Source: Chloroflexota bacterium (GTDB lineage: Bacteria > Chloroflexota > Anaerolineae > Anaerolineales > VGOW01). From it: a stretch of 64,000 bases of DNA. A program made the position numbers and the translations under genes. Below, piece after piece: positions 32,567-40,082 of the stretch (position 1 is the first letter of the stretch; each line of letters starts with the position of its first letter). Below the pieces are notes generated by a model. The model saw only the letters and a program-made list of their open reading frames with translations, made no database searches and was not told the origin of the DNA. The stretch is from positions 1-64,000 of the forward strand of contig JACPWC010000065.1 of NCBI GenBank assembly GCA_016197225.1, given 5' to 3'.

Positions 32567-34683
32567 AGGCGCAGAAGTTTTGGCTGATCGTTGCGGCGAT
32601 CCTTGTCGTCCTCATTCTGGCGGCCTGCGGCGGCGCGGCCACTACCCAAGCGCCTGCCGCCACCGAGGCGCCTGCCGCGACAATTTCGCCCACCGAAGTG
32701 CCAGCCGCGGCTACCGCCGAAGTCCAAACGCAAACGGTCGAGGCAACCGGCGCCCCAACCTCAACCGGCGTCATCGTCACCTCACCGCCCGTCGTCACAA
32801 CAGTTCCCGCCATCAGCCCCACAGCCACGCCCGTCGTCGAAGCGCGCGTGATCGAATTGGAGTGGCCGCCGGAAATGCGGCTGGGCGAATCGGACCTCAT
32901 TCGCCTCGCCCTCATCCCGTCGAAAGACGGCTACACCGTCACCACAGAATTTCCCGAACACCAAACCATTACCGACACCGTGCCGGTCGAGCGGCCCGGC
33001 GGCTTCAGCCTCTCGGCCTCGGCCCGGCTCGACGGCGTGGGCTTTGACATCGAGCCGGGCAACGAGCAAACTTACGGTTTGCCGCTCGATCAGCCGGTGA
33101 CGTGGCGCTGGACGATCACCCCACTCGCGCCAAATCAACAACGGCTCTCGATCCTCCTCCGGCTGGTGTGGACGCCTCAGCCGGGTAACCCGTCGCCCCT
33201 TCGTGAAACCGTGATCTACTCCAAAGGCCTCAACGTTCAAGTGGCCTCGTTCTTCGGCCTCACCCAGCGCGAGGCCCTGGCCGCCGGGTTCGTGGGTCTG
33301 GCGTTCGGCAGCACCCTCAGCCTGCCGCTGGCCGCTTACGTTTTGCGCCCGCGCCGCGCCCGGCCCTCATTGCAAACCGCCAACCCCAACGCCGGGCTGA
33401 TCATCGAACATCCACCCGGCCTGCAACTTTCAGCCGAAGAGACGCGACTGCTCAAGACGCTCTTCCGCCGTTACGCCCGTGTCACGCTGGAGGCCGAGTT
33501 CCGCTCCGGCTACTCCGGCGCGCGCACCTTCCTGGCCTTGCCCGTCCGCGCCGATGGCCGGGCCGACGCTTACACCATCGCCAAACTCGGCGAACGCGAC
33601 TCCATTCAGCGCGAGTTCGAAAACTACGAAGCCTTCGTCAAAGACACCCTGCCGCCCATGACAGCGCGGATTCAAGAAGCGCCCGTTTCTCCCCCCTCTC
33701 CTGTCCCGCGTGCTGTTCGCGGGACGGGAGAGGGGCCGGGGGTGAGGGCCGTTCTCCGTTACACCTTCATCGCCGAGCCGACTCGCTTGCCTATCAGCCT
33801 CCGCGAATCTCTAATCTCTAATCTCGATCCTTCTTTGTTAGAGAAACTCTTTCAGACTTTCGGCCCCAACTGGTGGCTTCAGCGCAAGCCTTACACGTTC
33901 CGTCTGGCCGAGGAGTACGATCGCATGTTGCCCGCGCACTTTGTCGTCGAACCGTGTGGCGATGAGCCGATCAACAACACCTTCGATGGTTTATATGCGC
34001 CGGCTTCAACCACTGCCATGCAGCCCGGCCATGTCGTCGCCCTCAAAAATCTCAACATTGTCGAGCGCCGCGCCGACGGCAAATCACTTTCTCTTTCAGG
34101 CTTAACCCAGCCCGGTTATCCGCCGTTGCGCGTGCGTTGGAACAGTCTCACTCTGCCAGTCAACGCCCGGGGGCGCATCGTCGCCACCCGCAAAACATTG
34201 CTTGGCGAACTTACGGCGGGATTCGAACTATTCGGCCTTCCCGATCCGTTCCTCAAGCTGGATGCTCTTCTCAACGAGCGCCTCATCGCCACCCAGTCCA
34301 CCATTCACGGCGACCTCAATCTCGAAAACATCCTCGTCGGCCCCGGCGGCTTTGTGTGGCTGATTGACTTTGCCCAAACCAGAGACGGCCACCCCTTGTA
34401 CGACTTCGCCCACCTCGAAGCCGAAATCATCGCCCACGTCCTCGCGCCCCAATTTGCTTCTGTGTCAGATTATGCCGCTCAATTACGAACCGGCTCTCTC
34501 CACCCTCTTCTCTCTTCTCTTCATTCAATTGCCGCCCGTTGCCTCTTCAACCCCTCTCAGCCGCGAGAATATCAACTGGCGCTCTACCTGGCCTGCCTCG
34601 GCGCGCTCAAGTTCGTCAACCTCAACTCACATCAAAAACAGGTGTTGTATCTCACTGCCGCCCACCTCGCCCAGATTTTGTAA
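32563..34683 (+). CDS. lipoprotein-transmembrane-kinase fusion (APH/TCAD9-like kinase domain)
   Basis: The 706-residue protein starts with a lipobox leader (VAAILVVLILAAC, Cys at about 22). It continues with a Thr/Pro-rich linker to about 90, an outer beta-type domain (about 90-220) and a TM helix (about 232-258, AAGFVGLAFGSTLSLPLAAYV). A large cytoplasmic part follows. That part resembles aminoglycoside-phosphotransferase-type kinases: nucleotide-binding region near FRSGYSGARTFLALPV with YTIAKLGE, the catalytic loop IHGDLNLENILV (Asp near residue 584) and the metal site LIDFAQ. An inserted beta domain lies at about 460-540. Both catalytic Asp are kept, so activity is plausible. A lipid anchor plus TM plus kinase is unusual. 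Confidence 0.8.
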   Translation: MKAQKFWLIVAAILVVLILAACGGAATTQAPAATEAPAATISPTEVPAAATAEVQTQTVEATGAPTSTGVIVTSPPVVTTVPAISPTATPVVEARVIELEWPPEMRLGESDLIRLALIPSKDGYTVTTEFPEHQTITDTVPVERPGGFSLSASARLDGVGFDIEPGNEQTYGLPLDQPVTWRWTITPLAPNQQRLSILLRLVWTPQPGNPSPLRETVIYSKGLNVQVASFFGLTQREALAAGFVGLAFGSTLSLPLAAYVLRPRRARPSLQTANPNAGLIIEHPPGLQLSAEETRLLKTLFRRYARVTLEAEFRSGYSGARTFLALPVRADGRADAYTIAKLGERDSIQREFENYEAFVKDTLPPMTARIQEAPVSPPSPVPRAVRGTGEGPGVRAVLRYTFIAEPTRLPISLRESLISNLDPSLLEKLFQTFGPNWWLQRKPYTFRLAEEYDRMLPAHFVVEPCGDEPINNTFDGLYAPASTTAMQPGHVVALKNLNIVERRADGKSLSLSGLTQPGYPPLRVRWNSLTLPVNARGRIVATRKTLLGELTAGFELFGLPDPFLKLDALLNERLIATQSTIHGDLNLENILVGPGGFVWLIDFAQTRDGHPLYDFAHLEAEIIAHVLAPQFASVSDYAAQLRTGSLHPLLSSLHSIAARCLFNPSQPREYQLALYLACLGALKFVNLNSHQKQVLYLTAAHLAQIL
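33693..33735. repeat. palindromic repeat inside the kinase-fusion gene
   Basis: Arms CCCCTCTCCTGTCCCGCG and CGCGGGACGGGAGAGGGG (17 of 18 paired) surround TGCTGTT. It is read through in frame as PPSPVPRAVRGTGEGPGVR, a segment that looks foreign to the kinase fold and probably loops out. Confidence 0.85.
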
Positions 34684-34773
34684 TTTGTCAATCTTTTGTC
34701 AACCGAATATCAAGCCTGCCGCCTCATCCGGGCTAGAGTATGAGCAACGCTCACACTCTCAAAGGAGGCGGCC

Positions 34774-35418
34774 ATGTTCCGCTCACTCTCACTCCATTCA
34801 CTCATCCTGATCCTCGCGTTGGCCCTGGCGGCCTGTGGCGGCAGTGCCACGCCCCAGCTCATCGGCTCGTACCCACGCGGCTCGGAAAGCGGTGTCGTCA
34901 CCTCGTCGGGCAACGCGCCGGCCAACACCCTCGTCGTCTACAATGCCTATCTTGAATTGGAAGTGTACAACACCGACTCGGCGGCAGACCGGGCCGAGCA
35001 AGTGGCCTATGAGCACGGCGGCTACCTGGTCAGTTCACAGTCGTGGTATCAGGGCAACGAAAAATACGCCACGCTCACCCTGGCCGTGCCGGTCGCTTAC
35101 TTCGACTTAGCCCGCGAAGACCTGCTCCGGCTGGGCAAGGCTACGCACGAGAGCACCTCCGGCGAGTTGGTGGGAACCGGCGACGGCTCGAACGGCTGGA
35201 ACACGTACTCGAACATCACCGTGCAGTTGCGGCCCACACCTGTCCTGGGGCGCGCTGGTGAGGCCGCCTCACAGTGGATAAACAACGCTGTGTCGTTCAT
35301 CTTCGGCCTCACTACTGCCCTTTTCTGGATCGCCGTGTTTCTCACGCCGCCATTCCTGATGATTGTCGGCTTCTTCGCAACCCTCCGCTGGCTTGTCGCC
35401 CGTTTCCGTCGGCCCTAA
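34774..35418 (+). CDS. DUF4349 lipoprotein
   Basis: The 214-residue product has a lipobox leader (LILALALAACGGS). DUF4349 follows: NAYLELEVYNTDSAADRAEQVAYEHGGYLVSSQSW, ATLTLAVPVAYFDLAREDLLRLGK and NITVQLRP. It ends in a C-terminal TM hairpin (about 165-205, FGLTTALFWIAVFLTPPFLMIVGFF) with a basic end. The domain's function is unknown; proteins of this type are exported and C-terminally anchored. AAAGGAGG lies 6 bases before the ATG. A strong terminator follows. Confidence 0.9.
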   Translation: MFRSLSLHSLILILALALAACGGSATPQLIGSYPRGSESGVVTSSGNAPANTLVVYNAYLELEVYNTDSAADRAEQVAYEHGGYLVSSQSWYQGNEKYATLTLAVPVAYFDLAREDLLRLGKATHESTSGELVGTGDGSNGWNTYSNITVQLRPTPVLGRAGEAASQWINNAVSFIFGLTTALFWIAVFLTPPFLMIVGFFATLRWLVARFRRP

Positions 35419-35436
35419 AAGCACGCTAACCATCTC

Positions 35437-35478
35437 GACGCCGGGTGTCCTTCGCTCTGACACCCGGCGTCTTTTTTT
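35437..35478 (+). terminator. intrinsic terminator
   Basis: A perfect 12-bp stem (GACGCCGGGTGT / ACACCCGGCGTC) is followed by seven T. It ends the DUF4349 transcript. Confidence 0.95.
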
Positions 35479-35545
35479 GTCATCCCCCTGTCAACCCTTT
35501 ATCAAGCCTGTCAACCCGTTTGGCGTTACCCTGTTTGCAGAGTAA

Positions 35546-35609
35546 GGGCGAAGCATTCGCCAATGAACTCAAATGGAAAAACAACAATCTGCGGGCGAAT
35601 GTTTCGCCC
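35546..35609. repeat. inverted repeat (GGGCGAAGCATTCGCC / GGGCGAATGTTTCGCCC)
   Basis: Two near-palindromes facing each other across about 31 bp, immediately before the ribosome site of the von Willebrand gene. They resemble the other GGGCGA...TCGCCC elements. The message could fold here and affect translation of the next gene. Confidence 0.75.
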
Positions 35610-35629
35610 CGACCAAAAGGAGAACAACC

Positions 35630-37222
35630 ATGAACGCCAAACATCTCATCATCGTCTCAATCGTTTTCACTTTGCTGTTGGCCGCCTGCGGCGGCGCAGC
35701 CACGCCTGTCCAAATCTCGGCCCCGCAGGCCACGCAAGCGCCCTACGTCATCACGACGCAAGCGGTCGAAGCGCCGGCGGCCACCTCTGGGCCAATCTAT
35801 CTACCGCCTGCGGCCACTCAAGCCCCGGCCTATCTTGCGCCTACCGCCACACCTCCATTCGACAACACCTTCCAGAACTACGGCGTCAACCCCTTCATTG
35901 ACACCTACGCCGACCACCTTTCCACCTTTGCCCTGGACGTGGACACGGCCTCGTACACCGTCGCCCGCAGCTACGTCAACAACGGCAACATCCCGCCCGC
36001 CGACGCCATTCGCGTGGAAGAGTTCGTCAACTACTTCCAGCAGGATTACGCCGCCCCGCCCGATGTGGCCTTCGCCCTCTACGCCGACGGCGCGCCCTCG
36101 CCCTTCCAGAAGGACGGCACGCAAATCATCCGCGTGGGCGTGCAAGGCTATGAAGTTTCTGAAGCCGAGCGCAAACCGGCCTCGCTCACCTTCGTGATTG
36201 ACATCTCCGGCTCGATGGCTCAGGGTGGCCGCCTCGAACTGGTCAAGCAATCTCTGCAAATGCTCGTGGATCGCCTGCGCCCCTCGGACACGGTTGCCAT
36301 CGTGGTCTACGGCTCGGATGCGCGAGTGATGTTGAACCCGACCAGCGGCGAAGACCGGGCGACGATCCTCAGCGCCATCTACGGCCTGCAACCTGAAGGC
36401 GCGACCAACGTGGAAGCCGGCCTCCGCCTGGGCTACGACATCGCCAATCTCGCCTACCGCCCCGACGGCATCAACCGCGTCATCCTGTGCAGTGACGGGG
36501 TGGCCAACGTCGGCGCGACCGGCCCCGATCAAATTCTGCAAAGCGTTCGCGGCTACGCCGACGCCGGCATCACCCTGACCACCGTCGGTTTTGGCATGGG
36601 CAACTTCAACGACGTGCTCATGGAGCAGTTGGCCGACAACGGCGACGGCAACTATGCTTACGTGGACGATCTGGACGAAGCCAACAAGCTGTTCGTCGAA
36701 GACATGACCTCGACCCTGCAAGTCATCGCCCTCAACGCCAAAGTGCAGGTGGACTTCAACAACGAAGTGGTGGCCCGCTACCGGCTGATCGGTTACGAGA
36801 ACCGGGCCGTGGCCGACCAGGACTTCCGCAACAACGCCGTGGACGCGGGCGAGATCGGCGCCGGGCACACCGTCACCGCTCTCTACGCCGTGCAATTCCA
36901 CAACCTCGGCGCCGAAGGCCGCATCGCCACCGTCAGCCTGCGCTGGGAAGACCCGACGACGCACGAGGTCAAAGAGATCAACGGCAACTTCAACAGTTGG
37001 GACATGGCGAAGTCGTTCGACGAAGCCTCGCTCCGCTACCAGCTTGATGTAGTTGTCTCGCAATACGCCGAACTTCTGCGCCGCAGTCCTTACGCCGCCG
37101 AGACTACCTTCGACGACCTGCGCATTCGCTCCCAACGGCTCGCCGCCCAACTCCCCGGCGACGCCGACGTGGCCGAACTGGCCCAACTGGTGGAGCGGGC
37201 CAGCCAGTTGAGTGGGTGGTAA
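35630..37222 (+). CDS. YfbK-like von Willebrand factor A lipoprotein
   Basis: The 530-residue protein has a lipobox leader (IVFTLLLAACGG) and a Pro/Ala-rich linker. The YfbK N-terminal domain follows (NPFIDTYADHLSTFALDVDTASY, IRVEEFVNYFQQDY), then a vWA domain (about 185-360) with the MIDAS motif VIDISGSM, the Thr in GATNVEAG and Asp in LCSDGVANVG. A C-terminal DUF3520-type domain ends it (AVQFHNLGAEGRIATVSLRW). The vWA fold binds protein partners through a metal. AAAAGGAG stands before ATG 35630. It probably acts on the outer face together with the other cluster lipoproteins. Confidence 0.93.
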   Translation: MNAKHLIIVSIVFTLLLAACGGAATPVQISAPQATQAPYVITTQAVEAPAATSGPIYLPPAATQAPAYLAPTATPPFDNTFQNYGVNPFIDTYADHLSTFALDVDTASYTVARSYVNNGNIPPADAIRVEEFVNYFQQDYAAPPDVAFALYADGAPSPFQKDGTQIIRVGVQGYEVSEAERKPASLTFVIDISGSMAQGGRLELVKQSLQMLVDRLRPSDTVAIVVYGSDARVMLNPTSGEDRATILSAIYGLQPEGATNVEAGLRLGYDIANLAYRPDGINRVILCSDGVANVGATGPDQILQSVRGYADAGITLTTVGFGMGNFNDVLMEQLADNGDGNYAYVDDLDEANKLFVEDMTSTLQVIALNAKVQVDFNNEVVARYRLIGYENRAVADQDFRNNAVDAGEIGAGHTVTALYAVQFHNLGAEGRIATVSLRWEDPTTHEVKEINGNFNSWDMAKSFDEASLRYQLDVVVSQYAELLRRSPYAAETTFDDLRIRSQRLAAQLPGDADVAELAQLVERASQLSGW

Positions 37223-37298
37223 TCCGGTAGTCAAGTAGTCGGTTGGTCAAGCAGTCACGGGGCGGGCGAAGAATTGCTCGCCCCGTTTGCATTTATAG

Positions 37299-37445
37299 AG
37301 CAAGAAGGCCTGCCGCATCGCCATCGCCGAAGTCAAAGCCTTCCTCGAACAGAACCCGGCTCTCGAAAAAGTCACCTTCGTCTGCTTCAGCAAATCGGAC
37401 TACAATAGCTACAAATTGGCGCTCAACGAAATTGTCGGCGAGTGA
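37299..37445 (+). pseudogene. C-terminal remnant of a macro-domain (ADP-ribose-binding) protein
   Basis: After a TAG at 37296 the frame reads CRIAIAEVKAFLEQNPALE, KVTFVCFSKSDYNSYKLAL, NEIVGE and stops. This is the last helix-strand-helix of macro domains. No start codon or N-terminal two thirds precede it, so it is a leftover of a lost gene. The 336-bp gap between the vWA and ROK genes holds only this and the hairpin repeat. Confidence 0.7.
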
Positions 37446-37452
37446 AACAGAT

Positions 37453-37535
37453 CCACCACGAAGACTCGAAGACACGAAGTTACACAAAGAAAGAAAAGTC
37501 TTTGTGAACCTTTGGGTCTTTGTGCCTTGGTGGTG
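37453..37535. repeat. long CACGAAG hairpin repeat, copy 2
   Basis: The left arm begins CCACCACGAAGACTCGAAGA and the right arm ends TTTGTGCCTTGGTGGTG, with about 35 bp per arm. It ends 24 bp before the ROK kinase start and just ahead of its AAGGAG, so it lies in the 5' leader. Confidence 0.85.
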
Positions 37536-37558
37536 AATTGCTATCAAGGAGAAGTGTT

Positions 37559-38539
37559 ATGGCGAAAAAACTTTTCATTGGCGTAGACCTGGGCGGGACG
37601 AGTATGCGGGCGGGCGTGGTGGCCAAAGATGGAACCGTGCTCGGTATGGCCAAGCGCAAGACTCACCCGGAGCTTGGCGGCGAAGGCGTGTTTGATCGCC
37701 TGGTCAAAACCATCAAAGACGCGGCCAAAGAAGCGGATGTGAAGATGAAGGACATCGGCGGCATTGGCGTGGGCGTGCCGGGGCCGGTGGACACCGAGCG
37801 CGGCGTGGTGCGCCTGGCCGTGAACCTGGGCAAGGATTGGACGAACATGCCGCTGGCCGACAAACTGGAAGAGGCGCTTGGCGTTCCGGCTTACATTGAC
37901 AACGACGTGCGCGTGGGCGCGATTGGCGAGTTCACGCACGGCGCGGGGCGCGAAGTGAACGATATGGCCGCCGTGTTTGTGGGAACCGGGATCGGCGGCG
38001 GCATCATTTTGAACGGCGAACTGCGCGGCGGTTTTCGCGGCGGCGCGGGCGAAGTGGGCCACACCATTGTGGCCGCCGACAACGGCATCATCGGCAAGAC
38101 CGGCCAGCCCGGCACGGTGGAGCCGCTGGCCAGCCGAACCGGCATGGAGCGGATGGTGAAAGAAATGGTCGCCGCTGGCCGCAAGAGCGTTGTGCCTGAA
38201 CTCATCGAAAGCGTGGGGCAAGGACGGATGACGAGCAGTGTGATCGTCGAAGCCTTGAAGCAGAACGACAAGGTGATGGCCGACGCCCTGGCGAAAGCGC
38301 AACACACGCTGGGCTTGCTGGCCGCCAACCTGGTGAACGTGCTTGACCCGGAGATGATCGTCATCGGCGGCGGCGTGACCGAGCGGCTGGGCGAAAAGTT
38401 CATCGCTCCGATTCGCAAAGTGGCTTACGCCAACTTTATCAACAAGCAAAACGCGAAGCTGGTGAAGATCGTCCCGGCGGCTCTCAAGGACGCTTCGGGC
38501 GTGGTGGGCGCGGCAGTGCTGGCCCGGCAAAAGCTGTAG
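37559..38539 (+). CDS. ROK-family sugar kinase (glucokinase-like)
   Basis: The 326-residue cytoplasmic kinase phosphorylates a hexose, most likely glucose. It shows the phosphate-1 loop IGVDLGGTSMRAGVV, the catalytic Asp in VPAYIDNDVRVGAIGE, the phosphate-2 loop FVGTGIGGGIILNGE, and the ROK signature GEVGHTIV. The CxCGxxGCxE zinc cluster of typical ROK proteins is absent (NGIIGKTGQPGTVE instead), a variant form. AAGGAG precedes ATG 37559. It appears to be a single-gene unit followed by a G+C-rich hairpin. Confidence 0.92.
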   Translation: MAKKLFIGVDLGGTSMRAGVVAKDGTVLGMAKRKTHPELGGEGVFDRLVKTIKDAAKEADVKMKDIGGIGVGVPGPVDTERGVVRLAVNLGKDWTNMPLADKLEEALGVPAYIDNDVRVGAIGEFTHGAGREVNDMAAVFVGTGIGGGIILNGELRGGFRGGAGEVGHTIVAADNGIIGKTGQPGTVEPLASRTGMERMVKEMVAAGRKSVVPELIESVGQGRMTSSVIVEALKQNDKVMADALAKAQHTLGLLAANLVNVLDPEMIVIGGGVTERLGEKFIAPIRKVAYANFINKQNAKLVKIVPAALKDASGVVGAAVLARQKL

Positions 38540-38555
38540 ATGGAAATTAAAGGGG

Positions 38556-38589
38556 TGCGGGCGGCAGTTCGCGAAGCGTGCCGCCCGCA
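38556..38589. repeat. hairpin repeat (TGCGGGCGGCA arms)
   Basis: TGCGGGCGGCA / TGCCGCCCGCA with loop GTTCGCGAAGCG, lacking a T tract. Part of the arm is repeated again just after (CTGCGGGCA). It may weaken transcription between the ROK kinase and the peptidase gene. Confidence 0.75.
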
Positions 38590-38615
38590 GTACCACTGCG
38601 GGCAAACTGCGCTAG

Positions 38616-39674
38616 ATGAAACACTCCATCACCGGCATCGAACTGGCGGCGGCACTGATCATTGCCGCCGTTCTTGTTGTTCTCGGCTGGCTGATGCTGG
38701 CCGTGCTAAGCCTGCCAACCGTGTTCGCCCTCAACGCCTTGCCGGTCTCGACGGTGGTGGTGCAGATTCCAGAGTCGGACGCCACCGTGACGGCGCCATT
38801 TACGGCAACCGCTTCCCCGGTTGTGGCCGCCACACCAGCCCAATCCATTCTTCCAACAGAGACGGCCCAACCTTCTCCCACAGCCACGCTCACCGCTACC
38901 GCCACTCCCCTCTCGTTCGACTTCGCCGCCCATCATTTCGTCATCGGCCAATCTGTGGAGGGGCGTGATATTGCCGGAGTTGCCTTCCCGGCCTCGGAAG
39001 CGCCGGAGCAGGCGCTGGTGCTGGTCAACGGCATTCACGGCGACGAGATGAACTCTGCGCCGGTCGTCGAGCAGTTGTTAGCCGATGTGGAAAGTGGGGC
39101 GATGGGTTTGCCGCCGGGGCTGGGGTTGTTTGTGATCGACTCGCTCAACCCGGACGGAGCTTCGCGGGGCAAGCGCCTCAACGCCAACGGCATTGACCTG
39201 AACCGAAACTGGGAGACTTACGACTGGAAGCCGGGCGTTGAAATTGCGACGGACTTTTTTCTGCCAGTCGGCGGCGGCCCCGAACCTTTCTCGGAGCCGG
39301 AGACGCGGGCGTTGCGCGACTGGTTGCTGGCGCTACAAGCCGAGTACGGCAACGTGACCCTCATTTACTTTCACTCTGCCTTTCCGCCGAACGGGCTGGT
39401 GATGCCCGGCACGCATTTAACCAACAGCGTCGAGCTTGGCGACGCGGCTTCGCGTGAAGTAGGGCAGGTTCTGGCCGAAGCGGCCGGCTACAATTACAGC
39501 AACCGCTGGCTGGGCGGCTACAAGGTGACGGGCGACGCTTCCACCTGGGCGGTGGATCACCTGATGCGCTCACTGACGGTTGAACTGCCAGTGCGAGAGG
39601 CGTTGGATGAGGCGCAGGCGGGGAAGTTGCGGGAAGGGATTTTGGCGGTGATCAACTTTCTGAGTGGGAGATGA
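38616..39674 (+). CDS. membrane-anchored M14-family zinc carboxypeptidase
   Basis: The 352-residue protein has an N-terminal TM helix (about 7-32), a Thr/Pro linker to about 100 and an M14 peptidase domain outside the membrane. The zinc ligands are His and Glu in VNGIHGDEMNSAP and His in LIYFHSAFPP. The substrate Arg/Asn pair is in NANGIDLNRNW, and the catalytic Glu fits SLTVELPV near the end. It resembles the murein-peptide amidase/DUF2817 subgroup, so peptidoglycan peptides are a reasonable substrate guess. It is followed by a tandem repeat. Confidence 0.87.
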   Translation: MKHSITGIELAAALIIAAVLVVLGWLMLAVLSLPTVFALNALPVSTVVVQIPESDATVTAPFTATASPVVAATPAQSILPTETAQPSPTATLTATATPLSFDFAAHHFVIGQSVEGRDIAGVAFPASEAPEQALVLVNGIHGDEMNSAPVVEQLLADVESGAMGLPPGLGLFVIDSLNPDGASRGKRLNANGIDLNRNWETYDWKPGVEIATDFFLPVGGGPEPFSEPETRALRDWLLALQAEYGNVTLIYFHSAFPPNGLVMPGTHLTNSVELGDAASREVGQVLAEAAGYNYSNRWLGGYKVTGDASTWAVDHLMRSLTVELPVREALDEAQAGKLREGILAVINFLSGR

Positions 39675-39681
39675 TGACAGT

Positions 39682-39983
39682 GGGTTGGGCCTTCTAATCT
39701 GCCCCCTGCCCGTCTATCTAAAATTAACTTTGGTTCTGCCGGGAAGCATCCCGGCAGAGCCAGGCCCCTCTTTGAATCAAAGGTTGTGGGCGGATTAGAG
39801 AGACACCCCCGCCATAAACTTCGCCCCAGAGCGGGTTGGGCCTTCTAATCCGCCCCCTGCCCGCCTGTTTAAAATTAGCTTTGGTTCTGCCGGGAAGCAC
39901 CCAGCAGAACCAGGCCCATCTTTGGATCAAAGGTTGTGGGCGGATTAGAGAGACACCCCCGCCATAAACTTCACCCCCAGCTC
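39682..39983 (+). repeat. two tandem copies of a 151-bp unit
   Basis: Copies 39682-39832 and 39833-39983 start GGGTTGGGCCTTCTAATC and differ at about a dozen positions. Each contains a GGTTCTGCCGGGAAGCA / GCAGA-type hairpin and an inverted relation between TCTAATC-GCCCCC and GGCGGATTAGA at its ends. No open frame of note runs through the 407-bp gap (39675-40082). The rest of the gap is low-information text (AGAGTCCAGAGTTACAGAG). Confidence 0.85.
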
Positions 39984-40082
39984 GAAACGCCTAAAATTTC
40001 AAACCGCTGGGGAAGGGGTTTCCCCTTCCCCAGACCCCATCCCCTCAGAGTCCAGAGTTACAGAGATCAGAGTATCCAGAGT

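Noticed and set aside
35801-37234. 477-codon open frame on the minus strand opposite the vWA gene
   Set aside because: It is antisense to a clear vWA lipoprotein gene; the His/Val/Gly-rich translation is typical of a high-G+C shadow frame and has no motif.
37544-38605. 353-codon frame opposite the ROK kinase gene
   Set aside because: Shadow frame; the ROK motifs on the plus strand are decisive.
39682-39983. Possible CRISPR array
   Set aside because: Only two units of 151 bp, without short spacers or nearby cas genes.
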